Assembly (NCBI GenBank): GCA_029379385.1
Contig: CM055617.1
Coordinates: 992,001 to 1,056,000, forward strand
Reading direction: 5' to 3'
Length of the DNA stretch: 64,000 bases
Origin: Quillaja saponaria
Taxonomy: Eukaryota > Streptophyta > Magnoliopsida > Fabales > Quillajaceae
A program made the position numbers and the translations under genes. Below, piece after piece: positions 12,686-26,300 of the stretch. Position 1 is the stretch's first letter. Every line of letters starts with the position of its first letter. Below the pieces are notes generated by a model, which saw only the letters and a list, made by a program, of their open reading frames with translations, was not told the DNA's origin and searched no databases.

Positions 12686-13630
12686 CCCTTCTTTTGGTTT
12701 TTCTTTTTCTTTTCTCCCTCTATTTTTCTTTCTTGGCTGCTTGTGATCAATTTAATATGAAGGAATGGTTGGTCTAAAAAGTAATCTACAAAGAGTGCTT
12801 TCTCGTAATCTTTCACTGTCTAATCCGTTTAAATGTCAAATTAACAACCTAACAATTGTAGAATCATGCCTTCTATTCACTTTTTGATATTGGGCATAAT
12901 GATAATGTCATAAGTTTTGGGCCTACCCTATAGTAAGAATTATTATGGCATAAAAAGTCTTTGTTATTATTACTTGTGTTTGCCATTACAACTTAACATG
13001 TTTTAATTTATTTTTCTAACAAGGTTTTTATTTTTCATATAACATTTTTTGGCATTACTTCCCCCAATATATAGGTGAATAACTCTTTAACTTTTTGATA
13101 CTTCAAAGATAAAATCAGAATTTGTTAGTTTGTTTTTAAAAAATATTTTACAACTCTTTAGTATTTTATCTATCAAGAAATTGGAATTTAGAATTTTTTA
13201 AATTTTAGATTCGAGTTTCATTTTAGTAAATTTGAGGAGAATAGAGTGTAATTTTATATTTAAAAAAAAAAAAAAAGAATTTTATGGGAAAGGAGAAGGA
13301 AAAAAGCAAAAAGGCCCATAAAAGGCGTCTGTGTGAGACATCCGTTGGACCTTGTCACGGGCTGGCTCTAGTTGGATACTTCTCGGTCCAGCCCGTCAGC
13401 TCACTCTTTGGTTGTCCTTTGACTATTTTACCCCCAATTCCTGACAAGATTTATTTTCAATGGCAATTTCTGATTTCCGACACCGTGGAGACAGATGAGA
13501 AAGGACCATTTAGCCCTTGCTTCCTCTTCCTCCTTCCACTGGTGAAGTCTGATATACGCTCCTCCCTTGCATATCTCAAAACCTCCGTTCCTCAATCGGA
13601 AAATCCCTTTCTGTCTCACCGGAGAATCCT
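12686..13630. other. intergenic, upstream of the spatacsin gene
   Basis: No supported gene. The last part (from about 13284) is less AT-rich and probably contains promoter or leader DNA of the spatacsin gene. It includes a GGCCCA motif at 13313-13318, a site-II-type element common in housekeeping promoters. An open frame at 13284-13661 has no recognisable protein features. Confidence 0.5.
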
Positions 13631-13640
13631 AAACCCTAAA
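13631..13640 (+). promoter_or_regulatory. telo-box
   Basis: Perfect AAACCCTAAA about 740 bp before the spatacsin start codon and about 100 bp before a likely leader splice donor (CAG/GTTCTT at 13740). Telo-boxes are common near transcription starts of plant housekeeping genes. Confidence 0.55.
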
Positions 13641-14371
13641 ATAAGTTACTCTAACAACTAATAGAGCTAGGAAGAAACATCCTCGCGATTTCGCAGAATG
13701 GTGGCTTGCATCCTATAACGATCAGTACGGGGTTCAGGTTCTTGCTCGAAGCATTTATCTCTTCCAATTCGAATCGGTCCTTTTATTTAATAAAGTAATT
13801 TTGAGTATTTTAATGTCATTGTCATGGCAATATGAATTTTTATCTATGTTGTCGTTGGTGTTGTTTTTGATTCTGGTCTTGAATGAATTTCGGACTTATT
13901 GAAAATTGATTACAATCGTTGTTCGAAGCCGTTTTCTTCTTGTAAGTTTAGTTGGTGCTGTTTGATTACCAGAAAAACCAAGGACATGGATAGGAAACGA
14001 AATTTCTAGTCTAGTAATTGCCAGCCTTATTTTTAATTGGAATAATTCAATCACGGTTCTAATCTGATCACAAGCTTAATTAAATGCTAGCATTGATTAT
14101 TTTGCGAAGTTTACAATCAGTTGCATGTGAATTTATGAACTTCTGTAGCAGGAAATTTATGGTGCTAGATATATCTTTCTCTCTCTCTTATTTGAATTGC
14201 ATCGGCTGATTGTCTACTGTCAAAGAGTTACTCCTTGAATTTTATGATTTTCCAGCATATGGTTAATAACATCAAAAGGTTTATACTTAAACTGGAATTT
14301 TCTCACTTTTTTTTTAATCATGATTTCTTTTCCTTGTATTTTCTCTTTGCTTTCATGTCCAGAGGTCCAGA

Positions 14372-17300
14372 ATGGATTTCCATGTGGGCAATGAAGATCC
14401 TCCTATTCTGAAGTTGAACAAGTGGGGCCCCTCTCAGGCCCAAATTAAACTTTCAGAATTCCGTGAAGCTTTTATTTCTCCTACTAGGCAGATACTGTTA
14501 TTGCTTTCATATCAATGTGAAGCACTGCTGCTTCCTCTGATGACAGGTGATTATAGCTACTTGATCGATTTCCCGTACCATTAGTAATTTTTTGAGTTTT
14601 TGACCCTTCTAGTCTGCCTACATCTTTCTCATGATTGCCTGTAAGTATTTGTTAATGGGGTTGTTTGCTGTCCATACACTTGTCTTTCTGTTGTTTCTTT
14701 TGTAACCTTTTCTTGTGTGCATCTTCATTGTTTTCTGCAGGGGACTCTCATTGTAATAATTTGGAAAGTGATTATGATTGTCATAATCAAAATCCAGGTT
14801 TGTCGACTCACTACTCGCAAGCATCCAGTGTGCCTACTAAATCAGATTTGATAGATGATGTGCCATGTACTTCTGGATCAGGAATGGATGTTGATACTGA
14901 TTCTTGTATTGAAAGTAAATCTATTAGTGATGTAAACTCACTGGCCTGGGGTGCATGTGACGACACCTATAACCATCATGATGATGCTTCATTTAGAGAA
15001 CTTCTGTTTGTGTCTGGAAAATGTGGAGTGACAGTCCATGCTTTTTCTAATTCCAGTGGAACTAAAGAAATGGACAGAACTGAATTAGATGGAAAGTTTG
15101 GGCATGGGAGGTGGGTGGAGTGGGGGCCTTTTTCTTCATTAGCTGAAACTATGGAAGTGGTGGAAACCTGCAGCCTTAATTGTGAAGTCCCTGACATCGG
15201 TCAAGATGTAAACAGGACAGGTAGAGATAGTGAGCCTTATAGTCAACGTACTGCTGTTGGTGATGTTGAAATGTCAAGAGGCACTGCATCTACGAGATGG
15301 CTACAGTCTTTTTTTACTGGAATTGAAACTATCAAATCTGATGGTAATGCTTGGACTAAGTTCCCCAAGAAGTCATCCTTTCCTTGCTCAGCTAAGGTTG
15401 TATCTTTTAACATTTTAAATGGTAATCCACCTCTGGACTTCCTTTCCAAAGGAACTTCCTTCCCAAATAAGGAAAGCTGGCAGGGGGAAGTTCTTGATTC
15501 TAAAAAAGATGCATCTGACAATTTACATTTGACTTCAGGCGGTACAGATTCAACCTCTGATGCTTTGTCCGATGTATTTGGTGTTGAGATTAGTAGTTTA
15601 TATAGATGCTCCAAGGTGTTCTCCAGCAGTTCTCATCACTTAGTTGGCTTTTCCTTAACGTTGACAGATCTTGTGTCTGTTAATACTAGTGACGAAAATA
15701 AAGGAAGCAGGATTAAAAGTTTACTTCTAGTTGGTAGGTTAGATAGTTGGGGTATTCAGTGGGTTTCATTGGTGAAACTTGATGAAAGTGTAAATACGGG
15801 CCTTGTGGTTGAGTGGGTGGACTTCCAATTTTCTGATGATATACTTGTTTGTCTGAGTGCTTCAGGCTTGATTTTGCTTTACGCTGCGATGACTGGTGAA
15901 TATGTTACACATTTAGATGTTTTGCGAGCTAGTGGACTTAACCCTCAATCTAATTTGTGGGAGCAAGAGAAGTTGTCATTAACTGATGATATAGAAAGTA
16001 AACAAGTTGATGAAGTTCATGATAAATTTACCCTTCAGCATGGTGATTCTGCTAGTAGAAGGATCTTTAAAAGGTTGATTGTTGCTTCACATACCTCTCT
16101 CTTAGCTGTGGTTGATGAATTTGGTGTAATATATGTGATATCTACCAGTGAACATGTGCCAGACAAGTATTCTTCATACAAGGAAATGCTTCCACATTTT
16201 CAGAACTTTGAACTAGGGATGTTGGTAGGCTGGGAGGTGGGTGCTTCTGATATAGGACATCAAATGGCATATTCTAACTTTTCAAGTCGTCGTCCTCATC
16301 ATAATAATTTATCCATGACGGATGGAGGTTTTCCTTTATCAGACAAAACTGGAAATAATACGCTTCAACAGATCCAAGACCCCAACTTTCAAGAGAAGGA
16401 GGGCTCTTATGTGTCATCTGCAAGTGGTTTCTCTGCTGTTTCTAAGACTACGATTGATCACGATGGTCCTGAAAAGCGGTCACATGTTATGAGAAAGGTC
16501 TTCATTCCGAATTCTAGATTCAGTGAAGATGATTGTATTTGTTTTTCTCCTTTTGGAATTACACGTCTCATAAAAAAGAAGAATGCCAAGAATCAAAAGG
16601 CATCTCAACTTGTGCATATCAATCTGCATGTTGAATCAGGTGTCTATGATGGAAGCTGCTTGAATATAGGCTCTGACGTGTACCATCTTAATGGCCAGGA
16701 GGAAGCTTTTGTTGGAGAGGCAGTTGGTTGCACATTCCAAGGTTGTTTCTATATGGTGAGAGAAGATGGTCTATTTGTGTACCTTCCCTCTCTTTCAATT
16801 TCACCGAATTTTCTTCCTGTCGAATACATTGGATATCAGCATTCAAGTAATCATACATGCATTTCACATCAAGTAAAAGGCAGTGTGGAAATGGAAGGGT
16901 TAACTCGCCACTGTTCATCCTGGAAAATTGAAATTTTGGACAGAGTGCTCTTGTATGAAGGCACTGAAGGGGCAGATTACTTGTGTTTGGAAAATGGTGA
17001 GAATTTCTGAAATTTAAGATGATATGCTATAGCCTATTGTAGTGTCATCATGTTTCATATGCTTAGTGATCATCTATAGACTATTACTTACTGTCTTCTC
17101 TTTCGGCTATGGAGACACTTGCTGCCTCAATGAAGTAATAATCTGATTTAGTAGGCTCTTCAATTTTCTGTTATCAGCTAAGACTTGCTTCTGTCTGAAG
17201 CGTTTGATTTGGAGACAACATTTCTCTCCCTTACTTACCAACATCAGATACTTGCTATACTTGTTCTTTTGATATGTCTGGAAAAGGGTGTAGGGTTATT

Positions 17301-20300
17301 AGAAGTATCAGTAGCCATAAAAAGTACCAAATTAAACTCTCCCCTACATGTGCATCATGTTACTTCAGCGTTCTTCCTTGGATCTACCATAATTTTTATT
17401 ATGTGCCATTGTCTTCAGATAGCAAAACTTATCTCAAGATTTAGTTTCTATCAGTGTACAGAGATCATCATAGTGGCAGTTAGAGAAGAAATAATGAGAT
17501 CTATTTTACTAAAAGAACTCTAGAGCAAACTGATCTATGATGTTTTCTTCTTCTTTCTTCTACTTTTTCTTTTTACACGTGATTGGTTCTCTTGATTATA
17601 TTAAGGTGCTGCATTTTGAATGACTTTAGAAAAATTCTTCAAGTGCACTGTGACAAATGATTTACTTCCCTGTTAGGTTGGGACCTCAAAGTCTCTCGGA
17701 TCAGAAGACTGCAAATGGCACTGGACTACTTGAAATTTGATGAAATAGAGGGGTAAGAGCAAGACTTCAGTATTGTTGTGTGTTTCGTGTGGCTTACTGA
17801 TGCTATAATACACTAGCTTCTTGGTCAAGTGTCTAGAATTTGTTTTTGTAGTGGTATCCTGCATGGAACATGCCAAAGATGTTGGGGAGGAAGGATACCT
17901 TAAGGGTATATATCTTGTAGGTTATGGATAAGAAAAACATTATAGATCAGAGTAAAGTGCATTATTGTTATGAAAGAAGAAATTTTATTTAGAGAGAAGG
18001 AAAGTACAAGGCTGGAGGAGAAAAAGTCCTCCTAGAAAAACCAAAGAAAGGAAAAATACAGAGATGCGAGCAAAATAGAAGGGCTCGTTAGAGGACCAAA
18101 GAGAAGCCAAAAAGACAATCCTATCCCAAATTAGATGAATTGGGAGATTGGTATCTTTGAAAATCCCCACATTATGCTCCATCCACACCACCCAAATAAC
18201 TACAAAATTACCACAAGTCCACAAGGTTTTTTCATCTTTGTTCAATAGTTAGGTATTCATCCTAGTAGCTTTTTCAATAATCGTTTTTGCATGCTCAAGG
18301 ATTATTTATGAACTATACAATCATACGCATTACAAAAGTTCAGTGCTAGTTGTATATGGAATGGATCAAATTGTTTCCTTTTTTTTTCATCTTTCAGTTA
18401 GATTTTTTTTTTATAGTAAATGTTAGCTGATGGAATTTCCTCCGTTATTATTGAAGAACAGATCTCTGGAAATGCTTGTGGGTGTCAATCTAGAAGAAGA
18501 AGGTGTTTTGAGATTGCTTTTTGCTGCAGTTTATCTGATGCTTAACAAAGGTGGCAATGACAATGAAGTTTCTGCTGCATCAAGGTAAAATCAATTTGGT
18601 CATTGCATCTCTTAAGTATATGCTGAGTATCATATCTGTTATCCTTTGTGAATCAAATGCCCAGATACTGCTAAAAAAAGGAATGAGAAATCTTTGAGGG
18701 GCGCATATAATTCTTTTTTTTTACAAAGTTTTGTAATGAAGTTAATAGTTTTGTATTTTGGGAAATAATATGTGATGGGGGGAAGATACATACGATCTTA
18801 TCTGTTTTTTGGTTGGAGAAATAGCAAATTGCAATTTTTTTTTTCTTTGTTGTGTCTTATCATCTCATGGATGTATATCTCCATCTTCATGTGTGTATTA
18901 GGTAAGGTAAGTTTACATATATTATGTATTCATATGACTAGTTTTGAATTTATTTTTCTGTAAATAATATCATTACTTATAAAAAAAAATATTTTCTGTA
19001 AATGTATATAACATTTTGATGAGGAAAAAAAGAAATTTGATTAAGAGAATTGAAAAAAAAGTTTTTAAAGAAAATCTTTTCTCCTTCATAAGGAAACTTT
19101 ACAAGAAAAGAAAAACAGCCAATGAGGCATGAGCCAATACAAAAAGACTAAGTTTTTAGAATATCACCTACAGAAACCCCTCTTGTACAATGAGCATCCA
19201 AAGATTGTTGTTAACTTCATTACAAAGACCACAACCTTGAATTTACTTCCTCTACCTAGCATCAGAACCTTTTCTATTACCAAATTCACCCTTTAGAAAA
19301 TATTTCTAAAATCCAATTTACAGAAATGACACCTTCCCTCTTCCTACGCCAAACACCCTCCACAACTTCATTAGCAACCAAAGCAGGATCAATAGTTTGT
19401 CTGGCCTCAATGGATACTGCTTTGTGAACTAGAAAGATGGTCTCTCACAAACCTCACCAAATCTGTTAGAGAAAACCATAGTCTACGTCAGTTTGATCAT
19501 TAAAAACACTCTGATGTTTCTTTGCAGCTGCCTTAATCTGCCAGCCTTGATAGGTAGTACAGCTTATTCGGTGTGGCTGAAAGTCTTACCTGTAGGTATT
19601 TAATGATGTAAATCTGAGTTACTTGTTTGATGAAAATTCAGTTATCTGCATGTTCACTCAAATAGAGCATCATTTGTTTCTCGTGTCTCCTGCTTGACCT
19701 CACAAGTGCATGTTGTCATCTATGTGAAGGTGACTGAATAAATTGATTGGTAACTCCAAAATGTAGGTAATGGTTTATATCATATATCTATATTCTTTTT
19801 GGGTATTCAATACAAGTGAGATGATCAAATTGTAGCTGACACCTAGAGGTAGTCATACTTAACCAGCACACCTCCTTTCCAAAGAAAAAGAGTGGTCAAG
19901 AAGTGGATAGGACTTCCTGAATGCGATATTTGGTAATTCTTGTATACTATGGTTGTAAAAGGATAACCAAAGGCTAAACAGCTGAGTTCTTTTTTGTACA
20001 TTTTTTTAACGTGAAATGTCATACATAATTATCTTGCATTTTACATATTCAAAAGAAAAAAAAGAGAGTAAAGGAAGTCATTAATATTTTGTTTAACAAA
20101 AGCAATTGATTGTATGGATGCAAAATATGTTGATTCATTTGTTATTCTCTGAACTGTGATAATGATATGAAACTTGCCTGGTTCATTTTCTTTTAGGCTT
20201 CTTGGATTGGCCACCTGCTTTGCGACCAAAATGATTCGTAAATATGGTTTGCTACATCATAAGATGAATACATGCATGTTAGAGGGGTTCAGTAAGACCC

Positions 20301-23300
20301 AATTACTTTCACTTCCACCCGTTATACCAGTTAAAGAACATAATGAAATGGATTATGCTAGAAAACTACGTGAGATGGCCCATTTTTTGGAGATCATCCG
20401 AAATCTGCAACACAGACTTAGTTCAAAATTCCAAAGGCCCACTCAAGGACTGGTATGGTGCTCTGTTGTCTTGTACTATGGATATTACTTGAATAAATTG
20501 CACCTTCCATCGAAATTAAGTAAAATTTTTGCTAAATTACAGGTCGATGGTGGAGAGCCATCATCATTGATGAGTCCAGAAATGTTGCAGGATGAATCTC
20601 AACTTTCAATTGCTCCATCAGATTCCATGTCATTAGATATACCGAACCAACATGAAGTTTTGTTTCCTGTATCTTTGTCAGGCTACAGAAATGCTGAGAA
20701 TCTTGCTTTGCTGCCTGTTGATTCAAGGTCTCATTTGGGCTCAGAAGAATTAGGGGAATTATATGCTTATGTGCCACATGGAGGAAGGAGAATTCTTCCT
20801 TTGGAAAATCCAAAAGAAACGATTGCTCGCTGGAAGATAGATAATTTAGACCTTAAGACTGTTGTCAAAGATGCTCTGCTCTCTGGTCGTCTCCCTTTGG
20901 CAGTTCTTCAACTGCATCTTCATCATTCAAGAGATATGGTGAATGATAAAGAGCCTCATGATACTTTTACAGAAGTTCGTGACATTGGAAGAGCTATTGC
21001 ATATGACTTATTTTTGAAGGTAAATTGTTAATTTTTGTCACATAACAATAGAACCACTGTTTTTTTGTCAGTATAATTCATACATGATCTACAGGGTGAA
21101 ACTGAACTTGCTGTTGCAACATTGCAAAGGCTTGGAGAGGACATTGAAACCAGTCTCAAGCAATTAATATTTGGGACGGTAAGGAGATATCTTCGAATGG
21201 AGATTGCTGAGGAAATGAAAAAAAATGGTTACTTGGGAACATATGAATGGAAGATATTGGACAAGATGGCACTCCTTGAGGTACGTTCTTATGGTCATGT
21301 ATATTGTATGGTGTGGTTCAAACACCACCTAGATAATTGATGTTGATCTGAACGTTGCCTTTTGATGTGTATGGGAAGAGGCTCTACCCTAGCAGTGGTT
21401 TCTGGAAAACATATCTTAGTCGACAAAAAGAAGTCAGCAATCATTCGAACTCTGAATTACCAGTGGGAGATAGTTTGCACCTCCTGGATAACAATTTACT
21501 AAATAATCATATCATTGAATGTGGTGACGTTGATGGAGTTGTATTGGGGTCATGGATGAATATTAGTGAAAGTTCTTCTACACTGGAAGTTGATGAAGAT
21601 AATGCTCATATTGGATACTGGGCTGCAGCTGCTGCTTGGTTTAATGCCTGGGATCAAAGAACTGTTGATCGTGTAAGTCAATTATCTTTCCTTTATATTG
21701 TTATTGTTGGTGGTGTTTTGTGGTTGTTGTTGTAGTAGTAGTTAGAAATACTATTATCATTTAATTTATTTACAATATTTGACCTGCTAAAAGCAATGGC
21801 ACCTCCTTCCCCTGTGAACAAACATGGAAGGTGGAAGTTGGGATCACAGGCTGTGTTTTTCCAGGGCTTGCTAATAGAAAAGGTAATGGTAACAGTAAGA
21901 GATACTAAACAATTTGACCCCTTTTGGGCACACCATATTCTCCTGATGGGGTGGAACCATGGAAGTGAAAGGGCAATACTAGAGGCTGTCCCTTGTCTGA
22001 GCTTGCAATTGATGCCATTTACTACTAAAAATTTTCTGCATCTCATCTTTATTTTCTTTCTTTAATAGGCACTTCAATACTCCAATTGTACTTTCTATTG
22101 TGATTTTTCCTAATGGTCAAGCGGTCCATACATGAAAGATAATAATCTCAATTGAATTTTCTATCCTGTATATGACTGTTCTACATTTAAACAATGTAAG
22201 GCAGCCTTCCGGGCCACATTGGTCCTTCCGTTCCTCACTCACTTTCCCCAAACTCCTGCAGAAGAATTGGACATATCATCCTCCTAACACGCTGGAAAAC
22301 GTGAGAATGAGGTGCCACAACACCATTTCTGTTGGACTGTGGGGCAATAAGTGATCTATAATTTTTTTCTTTCCCTTGTTTTCTAGTTTGTTGATTACCC
22401 TTGCAATGTTATGTCTCTGGGTAGCTCACCTTTCTCAGCAAGTTATTGCATATTCATCTTACACTAGAAAAAGTGAGAATGAGGTGCCACAACACCATTG
22501 CTGTTGGACAGTTGGGGAATAAATGATCAATAGTTTCTGCTTTCCCTTGTTTTAACCCTTTCAGTATTATATCTCCGGGAAGCTCACCTTTCTCAGCAAG
22601 TTATTGCATATTCATCTTCTGTCTTGAACGTGATTATCTCATCTGAGTGGGCATATGAATTATTTTCACTACTGGTATTCATCAAAATTAACTTCTGTAT
22701 CTCTTTGTAAGCTGAAGGTCATATGGTTATTCTCTGTTTTTTATTGTTCTACAAGGTTGATTGATTGGGTATACACTGATTATTTTCTAATTGTACAGAT
22801 GATATTGGATCAGTCTTTTCCTATGGGCATTCATGTAATGTGGGAATCACAACTTGAGTACCACTTATGCCGTAATAACTGGGAAGAAGTCTCCAAACTA
22901 CTGGATCTGATTCCCACATCTATTCTATCAGCTGGAAGCCTTCAAGTCAGTTTGGATGCTGTACATCCTGCATCAACTGTTGGATGCAAGATGAAGCAAG
23001 ACTATGGAAATTTCTTATGCTCTCTTGACGATTTGGACTCTGTATGCATGGAAGTCCCAGATGTCAAAATATTAAGATTTTTATCTGATATTACATGCTC
23101 TGTATGGTTGAGAATGCTAATGGAGGAGAAGCTTGCGAAGAAATTAATATTTTTAAAGGAATACTGGGAGGGAACTATGGAGATGGTTCCTCTTCTGGCT
23201 CGGTCAGGCTTTGTATGCAGCAGATATGAATTTCGCTTTGAGGATGATTTTGTTGAGAGTTCGCCAGATAAATATGGATCTATACAAGCTTTGCATAAAC

Positions 23301-26300
23301 TAATCGTATATCACTGTGCCATATATAACTTGCCAAATCTTCTGGACCTTTACCTTGACCATCATAACTTGGTTCTGGATAATGATTCACTTGGCACATT
23401 GCAGGAGGCTGCAGTAAGTTTTCATATATCTAGTGTTATATGCATATAGTTGGATCTGCTCTAATTGTTTCTAATTCAATCAAAGTTTTTTGTTAATCTG
23501 TCCCCCTTCTATAGACTGCTGATACCTTTTCATGGCTTTAGATTCTGTTATCTTTTTTGTTCAAGGTGTTCTTTTCTTTTTGAGTTGTTTCTTCTATCTA
23601 TAAAAACTGTCCATGAGAATAAAAGCCTATGTTTAGAAACACAATTGAACATTTCTCTCCTCAGTTTACGTCACATGCATGTTGATGTCCTAAAATAGTT
23701 AACCTCAAGCAGTGTTCCATGGTTATTTATGTTACTTTTGATGCTACAATGCTTAGTACTCTAATTGTTGTGCAACATCCTTATCATTTTGTATCGATTA
23801 TTGTAAACTCCTCAACCTCTGGTCTCACATCTGGACCTACAGTGAGAACATAGACTGGCTTTTGAAAATTACAATGTTCTGCCATATTGCCAAATCCGTG
23901 ACAATCCATTTTTCGGAGCATTATTCCTTTTACTTTCTTGTGGTTGATTCAAACTTGGAATCACGTCAGGATATTTTTATGGTTCTTTCTTTATTAAATT
24001 ATTGAAGTTTCACTTTGGATTTTACAAAAATACCATGTCAGTATGAGGGTTTCGTCTCAGTTAAGCTGCTGAACATATCAACCAAACTTGTACTTTATGA
24101 TTGTTCTCAATTCGTCGAATTTCTTTTGAAAAATATTGTGGTAACACATGAAATATTGAAAACAAGTTCAAAGTTAATCAAAGTGGTTTCCTTTTATTGA
24201 ATTTACTAAAAAAATTGTTAACTTTCTTTGATAACCAAAATGGGCCTTTGCCCCGTCTCTTACCAAAAAAAATAAAAATATGTGGTTTGTCTTCTGTAAC
24301 CTAGCATTTTGTGTAAAGAGGACAAAATTTTATGTAGGGATGAAGAGAAAGTGAAGTTAAATAGCTTGGTAATGAATCTTTAGTTATGTGAAGGATTAGT
24401 TTGTGGCTACTTACTGCTTTCAGCATCAGGGAGAGGCGTAATTACTCTTTTTTGGTGTATTTTACCATTATTGACAATTCATTTCAGATTTGAACCACCA
24501 AATGTGATCATGGTTAGGCAATTGTGAAATTGTTAAGTATATTGCTTACAGTTTTATATAACGGCTTATTCTTTGTGATGAATTTCTGAGCATGCCTTTG
24601 AGTCTGATGTTTGTTTTACTGGCTGCATCTCTACAGGGAGATTGTCAATGGGCAAGGTGGTTGCTCTTATCCAGAATTAAGGGGTGTGAATATGAAGCAT
24701 CACTTGCCAATGCTCGGACAATAATGTCACGTAATTTAGTTCCTGGTAGTAACCTAAGTGTCTTGGAGATAGATGAGATAATTCGTACAGTTGATGATAT
24801 TGCTGAAGGAGGAAGCGAACTGGCAGCTCTGGCAACCCTGATGTATGCCTCTGCCCCATATCAAAACTGCTTGAACAGTGGTAGTGTAAACAGGCACAGT
24901 AATTCCTCTGCCCAATGCACTTTGGAGAATCTTAGGCCAACTTTGCAACAGTACCCTACACTGTGGCGGACACTTGTAGCTGCATGTTTTGGACAAGATA
25001 CCACTGGCAATATTTTGGTCCTTGGAGCAAAGAATGGTTAGCCTTTAGCTGCATTTTCTGTCATCTCAATACTCGTTATAAACATAAACTGATTCTACAT
25101 TTCTTCTGTTGATGCCTGAAATTTTTCACTAGTACACCTTATAATTCACAATTTGGTTATTCAGCTTTAGCAGAATATCTGAATTGGCGGGACAACATAT
25201 TTTTCTCTACTGGACGTGATACTTCACTTTTACAAATGCTTCCATACTGGTTTCCTAAGGCTGTAAGGAGATTAATACATCTTTATGTCCAGGTACCTCT
25301 TGTTTTCCGTAAAACACCGAACTCTGTTCTTTCTTTTTATTACAAATATTTCTTTCTCGACTTCCAATCAAAATTTTAATTATGTTATGCTGCTTCACCA
25401 TATCAACAACAGGTTAATAATGATCTCTCTCTCTCTCTCCCTCTCTCTCTGTGCGTGTGTGTGTGTGTGTGTGCTTGCTCGCCTGTTGCCCTGTCCACAA
25501 GCAATATGATACCTGTGTAGTCTCAGGCGGCTACTTGTTGCCAATATGCTAAAGTTAAAATGGTCTTCCATGGCAAGTAGTTTGATGTTCTTAGGTACTT
25601 AACAGACACATCAAAAAGTAAAGTATGCATATATATTACTAGGGGGACACATGTTTTAGGATGTCATTACCATCTCAAATTAGTGTACTTCCCTTTCATG
25701 TAGTTTGCATGACATTGCAGGGTCCTCTTGGATTCCAATCACTATCAGGTCTCTCAACTGCAGAGTCTTTGCTGCACATAGACATTGATTTTTTCGTAAA
25801 TGCTGATGTGCATCCCCAGATCAGTGCAGTATCCTGGGAAGCATCTATCCAGAAACACATTGAAGAGGAATTATATGATTCTTCAATTGAGGTATGGAGC
25901 TTCACTCAAAACGCATCTTTTTTTTTATACTTCTCTTTTCTTTTGAAGGAGTGTGGAGCATTCTTTATCATTTGCAGTCCTGTCTAGGTATCTACTGGTG
26001 GTATGATCAAAATTGAAATTTTCATGCGTTACAACATTTATGAGGTTGTGTGTTGTACTGTGAGTGTTTCTTGAATTTGTATGACACTAATTATGTTTCC
26101 AGAAAGTTAGACTATCTACAAGACAAAGAATAACAGTATTACTTATATAGGAACAGAAAGAACCAAAGTTCATCTTCCCTTGGAGACCTGGATTTTTAAG
26201 CCACGGTGCTACTGCATAGAGTCTTGATTATTGACAGGTTATATAAGAGCAAGTTGGTTATTGGATTTCTATCTAAGGAAACTGGATTACTTTAGAGGCA

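Noticed and set aside
13284..13661. 125-codon open frame upstream of spatacsin
   Set aside because: No recognisable domain, begins in a purine-rich tract, and overlaps likely promoter/leader DNA with a telo-box. Treated as chance.
21796..22065. 89-codon open frame in spatacsin intron 8
   Set aside because: No family resemblance, and splice phase between flanking exons is perfect without it.
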